Assembly (NCBI GenBank): GCA_964644675.1
Contig: CAZXWK010000002.1
Location: 36,960 to 100,959, forward strand
Direction: 5' to 3'
From: CAZXWK01 sp964644675
GTDB taxonomy: Bacteria > Actinomycetota > Coriobacteriia > Anaerosomatales > JAAXUF01
Length of the DNA: 64,000 bases
The number at the start of each line of letters is the position of its first letter. Position 1 is the stretch's first letter. The translations under genes and the position numbers were made by a program. Under the pieces are notes generated by a model, which worked only from the letters and a program-made list of their open reading frames with translations, did no database searches and was not told the origin of the DNA. Shown here piece by piece: positions 1 through 6,909 of this stretch.

Positions 1-408
1 GTTGGTGACCTCGCCGGCCGAGCCCGGCGCCGCGCTCTCGTCGGTGGGGTGCAGCTCGGCCACGTCGAAGGTGAGCTCCGCCCCGCCGTTCCCGCTCGGG
101 CGCGATGCGGTTATGAAGCCGAAGAGCGAGCCGTCCCTGGGCACCGTGGTCGCGGACGGACGCCGTGCGCCGCCCGAGCCGGTGCCTCCCGATGAGCCGC
201 CCGGGTTCGCGCCGCTCGCGCTCGCGACCTCGGAGGTGGTGGCAGACGCTGCCGCTTCGCCGGGCCCGGGCGCTGTCGCCTCGCGGCTCGCGACGGGCCA
301 AGGGCTGGTGACGTCGGGGACCGGCTTCCTCGCACACCCGGTGCCGAGACCCGCCCCACACGCGAGCGCGAGGGCGAGAGTCGTGGCGACGAGCGGGCGG
401 TAGGCCAT
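1..408 (-). CDS. Secreted lipoprotein, partial at the left edge
   Basis: The N-terminus of an exported lipoprotein reads MAYRPLVATTLALALACGAG followed by LGTGCARK. This is a short basic n-region, a hydrophobic core and a lipobox (LGTGC) whose Cys would be lipidated. After it comes a low-complexity Ser/Gly/Ala/Pro/Thr linker, typical of surface lipoproteins, and then the start of a folded segment around DGSLFGFITA. The gene runs off the window, so its function cannot be named. An in-frame GTG at 426 would add six residues (VRTAFR) and is an equally possible start. The gene is divergent from the metal regulator at 556. Confidence 0.7.
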   Translation of the reverse strand, partial: MAYRPLVATTLALALACGAGLGTGCARKPVPDVTSPWPVASREATAPGPGEAAASATTSEVASASGANPGGSSGGTGSGGARRPSATTVPRDGSLFGFITASRPSGNGGAELTFDVAELHPTDESAAPGSAGEVTN

Positions 409-520
409 GCGGAAGGCAGTCCTCACGATCCGACGGGGGTTCTTCGACACCCCATGGTAGCAGAACCGCCGATCGTCCCTGTGGAGGCGGTCCGCGCGCA
501 GCCATGCGCCGGTGCGGCGC

Positions 521-583
521 TTGCGCCTGTTCCGCCGCCGCGCTAACCTGCCAATATGAACGAACGCTCACATAGTTTGAGCG
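521..583 (+). promoter_or_regulatory. Possible promoter and operator of the metal-resistance operon
   Basis: A weak sigma-70-type promoter can be read as TTGCGC at 521-526, 17 bases, then TAACCT at 544-549. This would place transcription start at or beside the ATG at 556, giving a leaderless mRNA. Just inside the coding sequence lies an inverted repeat, CGCTCA (565-570) and TGAGCG (578-583) with a 7-base spacer, which could be an ArsR/SmtB-type operator. Inference only. Confidence 0.3.
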
Positions 584-1014
584 CCCCATCGGGGGCCGCA
601 GCCGAGACCGGCGAGTGCCACGTTCGGGCCACGGACGCCGAAGCGCTCTCCCGTGCAAGCGCGGCCCTCGCGCCTGAGGAGCGCGCCCGGCGCACCGTCG
701 AGATATTCTCGGCGCTGGCAGATCCGACGCGGTTCCGCATCCTCGACGCCCTGTCCGCCGAGGAGTTGTGCGTCTGCGACCTGGCCACGATCGCGAGGGT
801 GAGCCAGTCGGCGGTGAGTCACCAGCTCCGCCTGCTGAGGGAGCGGGGGCTCGTCGCCTTCACGCGGGACGGCAATCGGGCGGTCTACCGGCTGAGCGAC
901 TCGCACGTGCGCACGCTGATCGCGCAGGGGCTCGCGCACGCGGCCGAGGGAGAGAGCGAGCCCGGGAGGGCGTTCGCCCGGTCGGCCCCCGGTTCGTCCG
1001 GGTGCGACCGATGA
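556..1014 (+). CDS. ArsR/SmtB-family metal-responsive repressor (CadC-like)
   Basis: A 152-residue winged-helix repressor that would release its operator when it binds a soft metal ion (Cd, Pb or Zn). The core FSALADPTRFRILDAL begins near residue 51. The metal-site motif ELCVCDL follows, then the recognition helix region SQSAVSHQLRLLRERGLV. In CadC the Cd/Pb site uses the two Cys of the CVC motif plus two N-terminal Cys. Here the N-terminal element reads ECHVRATD, so one Cys is present with an adjacent His, and the second position is Ala. This makes the first coordination sphere slightly unusual. The match of this element to CadC supports the start at 556. The C-terminus carries another Cys (GCDR). 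It overlaps the HMA ORF by 4 bases (ATGA), so it is co-transcribed with the efflux ATPase it presumably controls. Confidence 0.85.
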   Translation: MNERSHSLSAPSGAAAETGECHVRATDAEALSRASAALAPEERARRTVEIFSALADPTRFRILDALSAEELCVCDLATIARVSQSAVSHQLRLLRERGLVAFTRDGNRAVYRLSDSHVRTLIAQGLAHAAEGESEPGRAFARSAPGSSGCDR

Positions 1015-1286
1015 CCGCGCCACAGCCCGCGACCGCGACCCTCACGGCGCCGGTGCGCGTCGAGTCGGGGGTGCGATGCGCCGAGTGCGTCGCCCGCGTG
1101 TGCGCACAGATCGAGCGGGTGCCGGGCGTGCTCAGGGTCGAGTGCGATCCGGCCGGGACGATGCGGGTCGAGTTCGACGAGAAGGACATCACGCTCGAAG
1201 AGCTCGAGGAGAGCGCTCGGCGCTACGGCGTTCAGCTCGCGGGTGTCTACCATCACGCGGTCTGGCGCGTCACGGGTCTCGATTGA
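1011..1286 (+). CDS. HMA metal-binding domain ORF; likely the N-terminus of the downstream ATPase
   Basis: The 91-residue product has one heavy-metal-associated (HMA) ferredoxin-like domain with the metal-binding motif GVRCAECVARV (Cys23, Cys26). It ends ...VWRVTGLD before a TGA at 1284-1286. The frame continues without another stop as P-D-C-A-R-T-V-A-K and runs directly into the ATPase ORF. The tail VTGLD plus xPDCARTV is the usual start of a second HMA domain (GLDCxDCA), with the TGA in the place of its first Cys. The ORF is therefore either a separate small metallochaperone or, more likely, the first 91 residues of an 814-residue ATPase read through the TGA (see the recoding feature). Confidence 0.75.
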   Translation: MTAPQPATATLTAPVRVESGVRCAECVARVCAQIERVPGVLRVECDPAGTMRVEFDEKDITLEELEESARRYGVQLAGVYHHAVWRVTGLD

Positions 1287-1319
1287 CCTGACTGCGCGCG
1301 GACCGTGGCCAAGTCCGTG
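1284..1319 (+). promoter_or_regulatory. Candidate selenocysteine UGA with SECIS-like hairpin
   Basis: TGA 1284-1286 interrupts an otherwise continuous frame at the first Cys position of a CPDC metal site. Downstream, 1297-1303 pairs with 1313-1319 (7 bp including one G-U). The apical loop is nine bases, 1304-1312, with a G at its second position (1305). Seventeen bases separate the UGA from the loop. Bacterial SECIS elements are described as needing a short stem, a G in the first two loop bases and a UGA-to-loop distance of roughly 16-37 bases, and this hairpin fits all three. Whether the genome encodes SelA/SelB/SelC/SelD cannot be seen here. A nonsense mutation or a sequencing error (TGC or TGT to TGA) is the alternative. 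Confidence 0.5.
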
Positions 1320-3455
1320 ACGATGATCGAAGGCGTCGTCTCCGCCGACCTCAACTTCGCGAGTGGCGTGCTGCTCGTCGAGTACGAGGCCGGCTCCGAC
1401 CCGTGCGCGGCGATCGTGACCGAAGTGCAGCGGTCCGGTCACGGCATCGTCGGCATCGGCGGTGCAGCCGTCGCGCCGGGCGCGGCCGAGCCCGCGCAGC
1501 CGTCCTGGTACCGCGCGAACCGCGCCACCGTCGCGGTCGTCGGCTCCGGAGCGTTCGCCGCGCTCGGCGCGGTGGCCGGGTATCTCGCGGGCGCCGGCGC
1601 GGGCTGGACTTCGCCGGTGTACGCGGTCTCGGTCGCCTGCTACCTGCTCTCGGTCGCGGCGGGCATGACGCTGCTGCTGCCGCGGGCACTCGTGTCGGTG
1701 CGGGCCCGCGTGCTCGACATGAACGCGCTCATGATCGTCGCGGTGGTCGGGGCGATCGCGCTCGGCGACTACTCAGAGGCATCGGCCGTCGTCTTCCTGT
1801 TCGCGCTGGGCGGGTGGCTCGAGGCCAAGGCGCTGCAGCGCACGCGCGGTTCGATCCGAGCGCTCATGGATCTCACGCCACCGACCGCACGGGTCGTTCG
1901 CGCGGGAGCCGAGGAGGTCGTCGAGGCCGCCGAGGTGGCGCCCGGCGACGTCGTCGTCGTGCGGCCGGGCGAACGGTTCGCACTCGACGGGACCGTGCGC
2001 TCGGGCGTCTCGTCGGCGGACGAGGCGCCCATCACGGGCGAGTCGGTGCCGGTCGAGAAGCGCAGCGGCGACACGGTCTACGCGGGTTCGCTCAACACGA
2101 CGGGCCTGCTCGAGGTCGAGGTGACGGCTCCGGCGGAGGACTCGACGCTCGCGCGCATCGTGTACATGGTGGAGGAGGCGCAGGCCGCGAAGGCGCCCGT
2201 TCAGCTGCTGGTCGACCGTTTCAGTCGCTACTACACGCCCGCCGTGGTCGCCTTCGCGCTCGCGGTCTGGATCGTGCCCGTGGTCGTCACCGGAGCGTGG
2301 GGCGACGCGGATGCGTGGACGCTCTGGCTGTCGCGCGCGCTGGTCGTGCTCGTCACGGCGTGCCCGTGCGCACTCGTGATCTCGACGCCCGTCACCTTCG
2401 TGAGCGCGATCTCGCGGGCCGGGCGCGATGGCGTCCTGGTCAAGGGCGGCGCCTATCTCGAACTCGTCGCGCGTACGAGGGCCGTCGCGTTCGACAAGAC
2501 CGGCACGCTGACGTCGGGGCGCCTCGAGCTGCGCCGCGCCGAGGCGCTCGGCGGCGAGGATCCGGCGGGCATCATCGCGGCCGCCGCGTCGCTCGACGCG
2601 CACTCGAACCACCCGCTCGCGCGCGCCGTCGTCGCCGCTGCCGAGGGTCGGGGGCTGGTGCTCGAGCCCGTGACCGACTTCGAAGAGCTGCCCGGCAGGG
2701 GCGTGAGCGGCACGCTGCGGGGCCGGCGCCTCGCGCTCGTGAGCCCCGCGTTCGCGCTCGAGACGGCGCGCGTCGAGGCCGCCCTCGCAGACGCCGTCGC
2801 CGGTGCCGAGGACGAGGGCATGACCGCGCTCGTGCTCGTGGACGAGGGCGTCGCGCGGGGGTTTCTCGGCGTGTCGGACCGGCAGCGGCGCGAGGCTCCC
2901 TCGGTCGTGGAGGCGTTGCGGGCCGGCGGCGTCGAGCATGTGACGCTGCTGACGGGCGACAACGAGCGCACCGCGGCAGCGGTCGCCGCCCGCGCGGGCG
3001 TCTCGGCGCACATGGCGAGGCTGCTGCCCTCGGACAAGGTGGACGCGGTACTGCGGCTCAAGGAGCGCTACGGCGTCGTCGCGATGGTCGGCGACGGCGT
3101 CAACGACGCGCCCGCGCTGGCCGCGGCCGACATCGGGATCGCGATGGGGGCGGCGGGCAGCGACACGGCGCTCGAGACGGCCGACGTCGCGCTCATGTCC
3201 GACGACCTTGCGGCGCTGCCGGGCTTCTTCGCGCTGGGCCGCGCGACGCTCGCGATCGTCAAGCAGAACGTCGCGTTCTCGGTGCTGGTGAAGGTCCTGG
3301 TGCTCGTTCTCGCGGTCTTCGGGCTCGCGAACATGTGGATGGCCGTGTTCGCAGACACCGGCGTCGCGTTGCTGGTGATCGCGAACGGCATGCGGTTGCT
3401 CGGCCACCGCGGTGCAGGGGAGCGCGGTACCACGGCGAATGCCGCGACAGAGTAG
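1305..3455 (+). CDS. P1B-type heavy-metal-translocating ATPase (CadA/ZntA-like)
   Basis: An integral membrane efflux ATPase, probably for Zn/Cd/Pb. The sequence shows the actuator motif TGES, the transmembrane metal site CPCALVISTP, the phosphorylation site DKTGT, the nucleotide-binding HP (SNHPLAR), and the hinge GDGVNDAPAL. The last membrane helix has a DTG triad (FADTGVALL), typical of the Zn/Cd/Pb group. The annotated GTG start at 1305 has no ribosome binding site. It would begin in the middle of an HMA domain (AKSVTMIEGVVSADLNFAS), leaving the domain without its metal ligands. Reading through the in-frame TGA at 1284 joins it to the HMA ORF and gives an ordinary two-HMA ATPase. The metal repressor at 556 is its likely regulator. 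Confidence 0.9.
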   Translation: MAKSVTMIEGVVSADLNFASGVLLVEYEAGSDPCAAIVTEVQRSGHGIVGIGGAAVAPGAAEPAQPSWYRANRATVAVVGSGAFAALGAVAGYLAGAGAGWTSPVYAVSVACYLLSVAAGMTLLLPRALVSVRARVLDMNALMIVAVVGAIALGDYSEASAVVFLFALGGWLEAKALQRTRGSIRALMDLTPPTARVVRAGAEEVVEAAEVAPGDVVVVRPGERFALDGTVRSGVSSADEAPITGESVPVEKRSGDTVYAGSLNTTGLLEVEVTAPAEDSTLARIVYMVEEAQAAKAPVQLLVDRFSRYYTPAVVAFALAVWIVPVVVTGAWGDADAWTLWLSRALVVLVTACPCALVISTPVTFVSAISRAGRDGVLVKGGAYLELVARTRAVAFDKTGTLTSGRLELRRAEALGGEDPAGIIAAAASLDAHSNHPLARAVVAAAEGRGLVLEPVTDFEELPGRGVSGTLRGRRLALVSPAFALETARVEAALADAVAGAEDEGMTALVLVDEGVARGFLGVSDRQRREAPSVVEALRAGGVEHVTLLTGDNERTAAAVAARAGVSAHMARLLPSDKVDAVLRLKERYGVVAMVGDGVNDAPALAAADIGIAMGAAGSDTALETADVALMSDDLAALPGFFALGRATLAIVKQNVAFSVLVKVLVLVLAVFGLANMWMAVFADTGVALLVIANGMRLLGHRGAGERGTTANAATE

Positions 3456-3467
3456 AAGGGAAGCGAC

Positions 3468-3899
3468 GTGGCGAACAACGACGACTTCGTGAGGTTCCTC
3501 GCGAGCTGGGCGCTGGTGCACGAGACCGCCGATGAGGGCTGGAAGTCCGCGGTCGAGCGTGGCGAGAAGCAGGAGCCGGGCGACATGAACGGGGGTCCCG
3601 AAGCGTTCGTCGACGGGCTCTCGGCGATGATCGCCGAGCGCAAGGAGCAGCTCAAGGCCGAGCTTGCGACCGGGACCGCCGAAGCGCCGGGTTCGCGGAC
3701 GGACGTCACCGAGCACCTCGATGAGCTGCGCTTTGAAGTCGCCGAGCTGCGCGGGCGGCTCGAGTCGATGCAGGCGTCCCTCGACGCCGTGCTCGAGCGG
3801 AGCGAGTGGGGCGCGGCCGGGTCGGCGCCGGTCCGAGCGGCGTCGACGCCGCCGGAGGACGCTGCCGCCGGACCCGCCCCGGAACCGACCGACGGCTAG
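3468..3899 (+). CDS. Small acidic coiled-coil protein next to UbiB
   Basis: The product has 143 residues, no signal peptide and no membrane segment. Residues 1-60 (NDDFVRFLASWALVHETADEGW) look helical. Residues about 80-115 (HLDELRFEVAELRGRLESMQ) have a clear heptad pattern, so a coiled coil is likely. The tail is Ala/Pro-rich and disordered. GTG start at 3468 follows a GAAGGGA ribosome binding site. It begins 12 bases after the ATPase gene and ends 4 bases before the ABC1/UbiB kinase, so it is probably translated with that kinase. The overall look resembles phasin-type accessory proteins. No function can be assigned from sequence alone. Confidence 0.7.
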   Translation: MANNDDFVRFLASWALVHETADEGWKSAVERGEKQEPGDMNGGPEAFVDGLSAMIAERKEQLKAELATGTAEAPGSRTDVTEHLDELRFEVAELRGRLESMQASLDAVLERSEWGAAGSAPVRAASTPPEDAAAGPAPEPTDG

Positions 3900-3903
3900 C
3901 CCC

Positions 3904-5259
3904 GTGCCGTCGCGCGCCACGCACATCGCCCGCGTCGCCGCCCGCCACGCCGGAGGCGCGCTGCTCGGCGCGCGGTTCGGGCTCACGACGCGCCATGCGC
4001 GCCACCGCGCGGTCGCGCGCGAGCTGCGCGAGGCGTTCGAGGAACTGGGGCCCGCGTGGATCAAGCTCGGTCAGCTGGTCTCGGTGCGCCCCGACCTGTT
4101 CCCCGCCGAGTGGGTCTTCGAGATGGAGTCCCTCCGCGACGCGGTACCCCCGCTGCCCGCCGAGGAGATCCGCGCGGTCATCCACGCCGACTTCGGGCGT
4201 CCCGTCGAGTCGCTCTTCGCCGATTTCGACGACGTGCCCGTCGCTTCCGCATCGATCGCTCAGGTTCACCGGGCCGTGCTTGCCGAGGACTACCGTCCCG
4301 TCGTCGGCGCGGTCCTGCCGGCGGGGACGTCACTCGCCGTCAAGGTCGTCCGTCCGGGCGTCGAAGCCTCGATCCTCGCCGACATCTCGGCGGCCCGCCC
4401 GGCCATCGAGCGGGTGGCGCGCCTGGGCACGCTGCGCCGCTACCACCTGCCCGCCCTTCTCGAAGAGTTCGCGGTCACCCTGGCCTCGGAGTGCGACCTG
4501 CGCAACGAGGCGCGCGTCGCCGACCGCTTCGCGTTCGATTTCCGAGACGACCCGCTCGTGTTCGTGCCGCGCATCGTCTGGCCCAAGACGTCCCGCCGCG
4601 TCATGACGATGGAGTTCGTGGAGGGGTGGCGTCTCTCGGACATGGACGACGCCAAGCGTGCCGGGGTCGACGGGCGCGCACTCGCGGTGCATGGCGCCGA
4701 CGTGTTCATGCGCGGGGTCCTCGTGCTCGGCCGCTACCACGCCGACCTGCACCCGGCCAACGTGTTCGTGACGCCGGACGGGCGCATCTGCTACCTCGAC
4801 TTCGGGATCGTCGGGCGCACCGCGCCGCAGCAGCGCGCGGCGATAGCCCAGGTGCTCGCGGCGACCGTCTACGGTGACGCCGACCGCGCGCTGCGCTACT
4901 CGGCGGAGCTGGGGCTGATCGTTCCCGACGACAAGGCGGTCGAGGTGCGCGAGCGCGTCGCCAGCGTCATGCGGGCGACGCTCTCGGAGGCGCCGCGCGA
5001 CGTGAAGGGCTTCGCGATGGGGTTCCTCGGCATCATGAACGACGTCGGTGTCGAGATCCCGGTGGGCTACGGGCTGCTCGTCAAGGCGCTCGTGACGGTC
5101 GAGGGCGTGGCGCGGGCGATCTACCCCGACATTGACATCACCGAGGCAGCGCGGCCCTTCGCGACCCGCCTCATCGCGCAGCAGATGCTCACGCCGTCGC
5201 GACTTGCCGAGAGGATGCCCGACGCTATCCGCGCGGCGATTCGGGAGCTCGCAGGATAG
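3904..5259 (+). CDS. ABC1/UbiB-family atypical kinase (first of two)
   Basis: A 451-residue member of the UbiB/ADCK family, atypical protein-kinase-like ATPases that support quinone lipid biosynthesis. The family-defining KxGQ motif is present in AWIKLGQLVSVRPDLFP. The Ala-rich nucleotide loop (ASASIAQVHRAVL), the catalytic Lys (LAVKVVRPG), the ECDLRNEA segment, YHADLHPANVFV (catalytic loop) and YLDFGIVG (metal-binding Asp) follow in order. GTG 3904 was chosen because it lies directly after the upstream stop and gives the usual length. The frame stays open upstream to 3664 but overlaps the coiled-coil gene. The product likely serves menaquinone synthesis here, matching the UbiD/UbiA/UbiX genes at 59381-62550. 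Confidence 0.85.
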   Translation: MPSRATHIARVAARHAGGALLGARFGLTTRHARHRAVARELREAFEELGPAWIKLGQLVSVRPDLFPAEWVFEMESLRDAVPPLPAEEIRAVIHADFGRPVESLFADFDDVPVASASIAQVHRAVLAEDYRPVVGAVLPAGTSLAVKVVRPGVEASILADISAARPAIERVARLGTLRRYHLPALLEEFAVTLASECDLRNEARVADRFAFDFRDDPLVFVPRIVWPKTSRRVMTMEFVEGWRLSDMDDAKRAGVDGRALAVHGADVFMRGVLVLGRYHADLHPANVFVTPDGRICYLDFGIVGRTAPQQRAAIAQVLAATVYGDADRALRYSAELGLIVPDDKAVEVRERVASVMRATLSEAPRDVKGFAMGFLGIMNDVGVEIPVGYGLLVKALVTVEGVARAIYPDIDITEAARPFATRLIAQQMLTPSRLAERMPDAIRAAIRELAG

Positions 5260-5301
5260 AGGGCCTCAGGCGCGAGGGCGTGCCGAGAGCCGGACGACGG
5301 G

Positions 5302-6126
5302 CTACTCGGCGGTGGAACGCTCTGACTCGCTCAGGACCTCGTTCATCGATCCGGTCCGGTACCCCTCGAGGTCGAGCGAAGCGTACGCGAACCCCGCGTC
5401 CCGGACGAGGCGGGCGATGCGCTCGCGCTGCGACCAGACCGCATCGAGCTCGTCGGGTGCGACCTCGACCCGCGCGACCGGACCGTGCGCACGCACGCGG
5501 AACTGGCTCAGCCCGAGCGCGCGGAGTCCCTCCTCGGCGGCCGCGACGCGCGTGAGGCCGTCGTCGGTGATGCGCTCGCCGTAGGGGAAGCGCGACGCGA
5601 GGCACGCCATCGAGGGCTTGTCCCAGTTGGGGAGTCCGAGCTCGCGCGCGAGCTCGCGGATCTCGGCCTTGGTCAGGCCCGCGTCGGCGAGGGGGCTGAC
5701 GACGCCCAACTCGGCGGCCGCATGGCGGCCAGGGCGGTGGTCTCGGAGGTCGTCGACGTTGCTGCCATCGGCGACGTACGCGAGCCCCTCGACGTCGGCC
5801 ACCCGCTTGAGCAGGCCGAACAGCTCGATCTTGCAGTGATAGCAGCGGTCGGCCGTGTTTGCCGCGAAGCTGGGATCCGCCAGCTCGTACGTCTCGACTT
5901 CGAGAAGGTGGAACCCGAGCCGACCGGCGAGGTCCCGCGCAGCCGCCGCTTCCGACTCAGGGTACGTGTCCGAGGACGCCAGTACGGCGCGGCACCGGTC
6001 GCCGAGCACCGCGTGCGCCGCGAAGGCGAGCAGCGTCGAGTCGACTCCGCCGGAGTAGGCGACGAGCACGCTCTCCAGCGCATCGAGTCGGTCAAGTAGC
6101 GCATCGTACTTCTCGGCGGATGGCAC
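5302..6126 (-). CDS. larE: ATP-dependent sacrificial sulfur transferase LarE
   Basis: LarE adds sulfur to the pyridinium dicarboxylate precursor of the nickel-pincer nucleotide, the cofactor of lactate racemase and relatives. The PP-loop motif is SGGVDS (residues 25-30). The Cys that donates its own sulfur in Lactobacillus LarE is matched by Cys175 in KPSMACLASRFPYG. A further CYHC pair lies at 95-98. Length (274 residues) is normal. No larB, larC or larA is nearby, so the rest of the pathway must lie elsewhere if it exists. The minus-strand leader has a TATACT -10-like box (complement of 6155-6160) and a GAAGGA ribosome binding site. It is convergent with the UbiB gene. Confidence 0.9.
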   Translation of the reverse strand: MPSAEKYDALLDRLDALESVLVAYSGGVDSTLLAFAAHAVLGDRCRAVLASSDTYPESEAAAARDLAGRLGFHLLEVETYELADPSFAANTADRCYHCKIELFGLLKRVADVEGLAYVADGSNVDDLRDHRPGRHAAAELGVVSPLADAGLTKAEIRELARELGLPNWDKPSMACLASRFPYGERITDDGLTRVAAAEEGLRALGLSQFRVRAHGPVARVEVAPDELDAVWSQRERIARLVRDAGFAYASLDLEGYRTGSMNEVLSESERSTAE

Positions 6127-6202
6127 GGACGAGATCCTTCCATGGGGTGCATCGAGTATAGCGGTAGCCCTCCGGGGTCGCGGGGAGCCTGACGCGCGGT
6201 CG

Positions 6203-6811
6203 CTACGCGGGCGCCGGCTGGTCGGGATCCCACGGCTGCTCGGCGGCGCCGGAGAGAGCGTTCGCGGCGCCGGCGGCGGAGAAGAGGAGGTCGGAGGCGC
6301 GGTTCACGAACGCCGAGACGTTGTCGGGGAGTGCGTCGGTGCGGGCGAGGGCGTCGAGCCGGCGCTCGGCTCTGCGGGTGATCGCCCGGGCGAGATGGAG
6401 GCGCACGGCCGCCTCGCACCCGGCCGGCAGCACGAACCCACGCCACGGACCGCTCAGGGCGGCGCACCGGTCGATCGCGTGCTCGACGGCCGCGACGTCG
6501 GCGGGGGATATCGCGGGCGCACCGTTCGAGGCGCCGGGCATCGCGAGGGCCGACGCGCAGTTCATGAGGCGCTGCTGCAGGAACGCAAGGTCCCTGCCGA
6601 GCAGGTCGAGCGCCGCGGCGTCGCCGGAAGGTTCGTCGGGACCGGTGGCGGAGGGAACGATGTCGCCGAGTGCCGCACGGGCGAACCCGACCGCCGAACA
6701 CGCCTCGTCGAGGGCACCGTAGGCCTCGACACGGGGGGAGTCCTTGGGGACTCGCGAGCCGTCGCCCAACGACGTCTCGCCGCCGTCGCCGCGTCCGGTG
6801 TAGATGGCCAT
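6203..6811 (-). CDS. PduO-type cob(I)alamin adenosyltransferase
   Basis: Transfers the adenosyl group of ATP to cob(I)alamin, making coenzyme B12. The N-terminal ATP-binding motif MAIYTGRGDGGETSL and the C-terminal DALPDNVSAFVNRASDLLF block are diagnostic of the PduO/MMAB family. The product has 202 residues. The chosen ATG gives exactly that conserved N-terminus. Longer in-frame starts upstream only add unrelated Arg-rich residues. The gene lies 76 bases downstream of larE's start and 98 bases below the glnD stop. B12 use fits the cobalamin-binding radical SAM protein at 37634. Confidence 0.88.
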   Translation of the reverse strand: MAIYTGRGDGGETSLGDGSRVPKDSPRVEAYGALDEACSAVGFARAALGDIVPSATGPDEPSGDAAALDLLGRDLAFLQQRLMNCASALAMPGASNGAPAISPADVAAVEHAIDRCAALSGPWRGFVLPAGCEAAVRLHLARAITRRAERRLDALARTDALPDNVSAFVNRASDLLFSAAGAANALSGAAEQPWDPDQPAPA

Positions 6812-6909
6812 GCGCGCTCCTCGGTGGGTGGAAGGCCCGGTCAAGGGCATGGTAGCAGTCGCGCGGTACGCTCGCGTCGGGGGGCGCCCCCGACGTTCGC
6901 GAGTGGACG

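Noticed and set aside
3664..3903. N-terminal extension of the first UbiB-type gene
   Set aside because: The frame stays open upstream, but it overlaps the coiled-coil gene in another frame, is Arg/Pro-rich and has no similarity to UbiB. GTG 3904 fits the family length.
1773..4064. Long open frame on the minus strand (763 codons)
   Set aside because: It lies antisense to the ATPase, coiled-coil and UbiB genes. Its product is Arg-rich low-complexity sequence without motifs, the usual effect of very high GC on stop-codon frequency. The same applies to antisense frames at 10224-14033, 17881-19707, 22218-24827 and 25793-28129.
6140..6160. CCATGGGGTGCAT near larE as a fourth CsoR-type operator
   Set aside because: Only one arm matches (GGGGT), the other arm lacks ATACCC, and the sequence overlaps the larE ribosome binding site.
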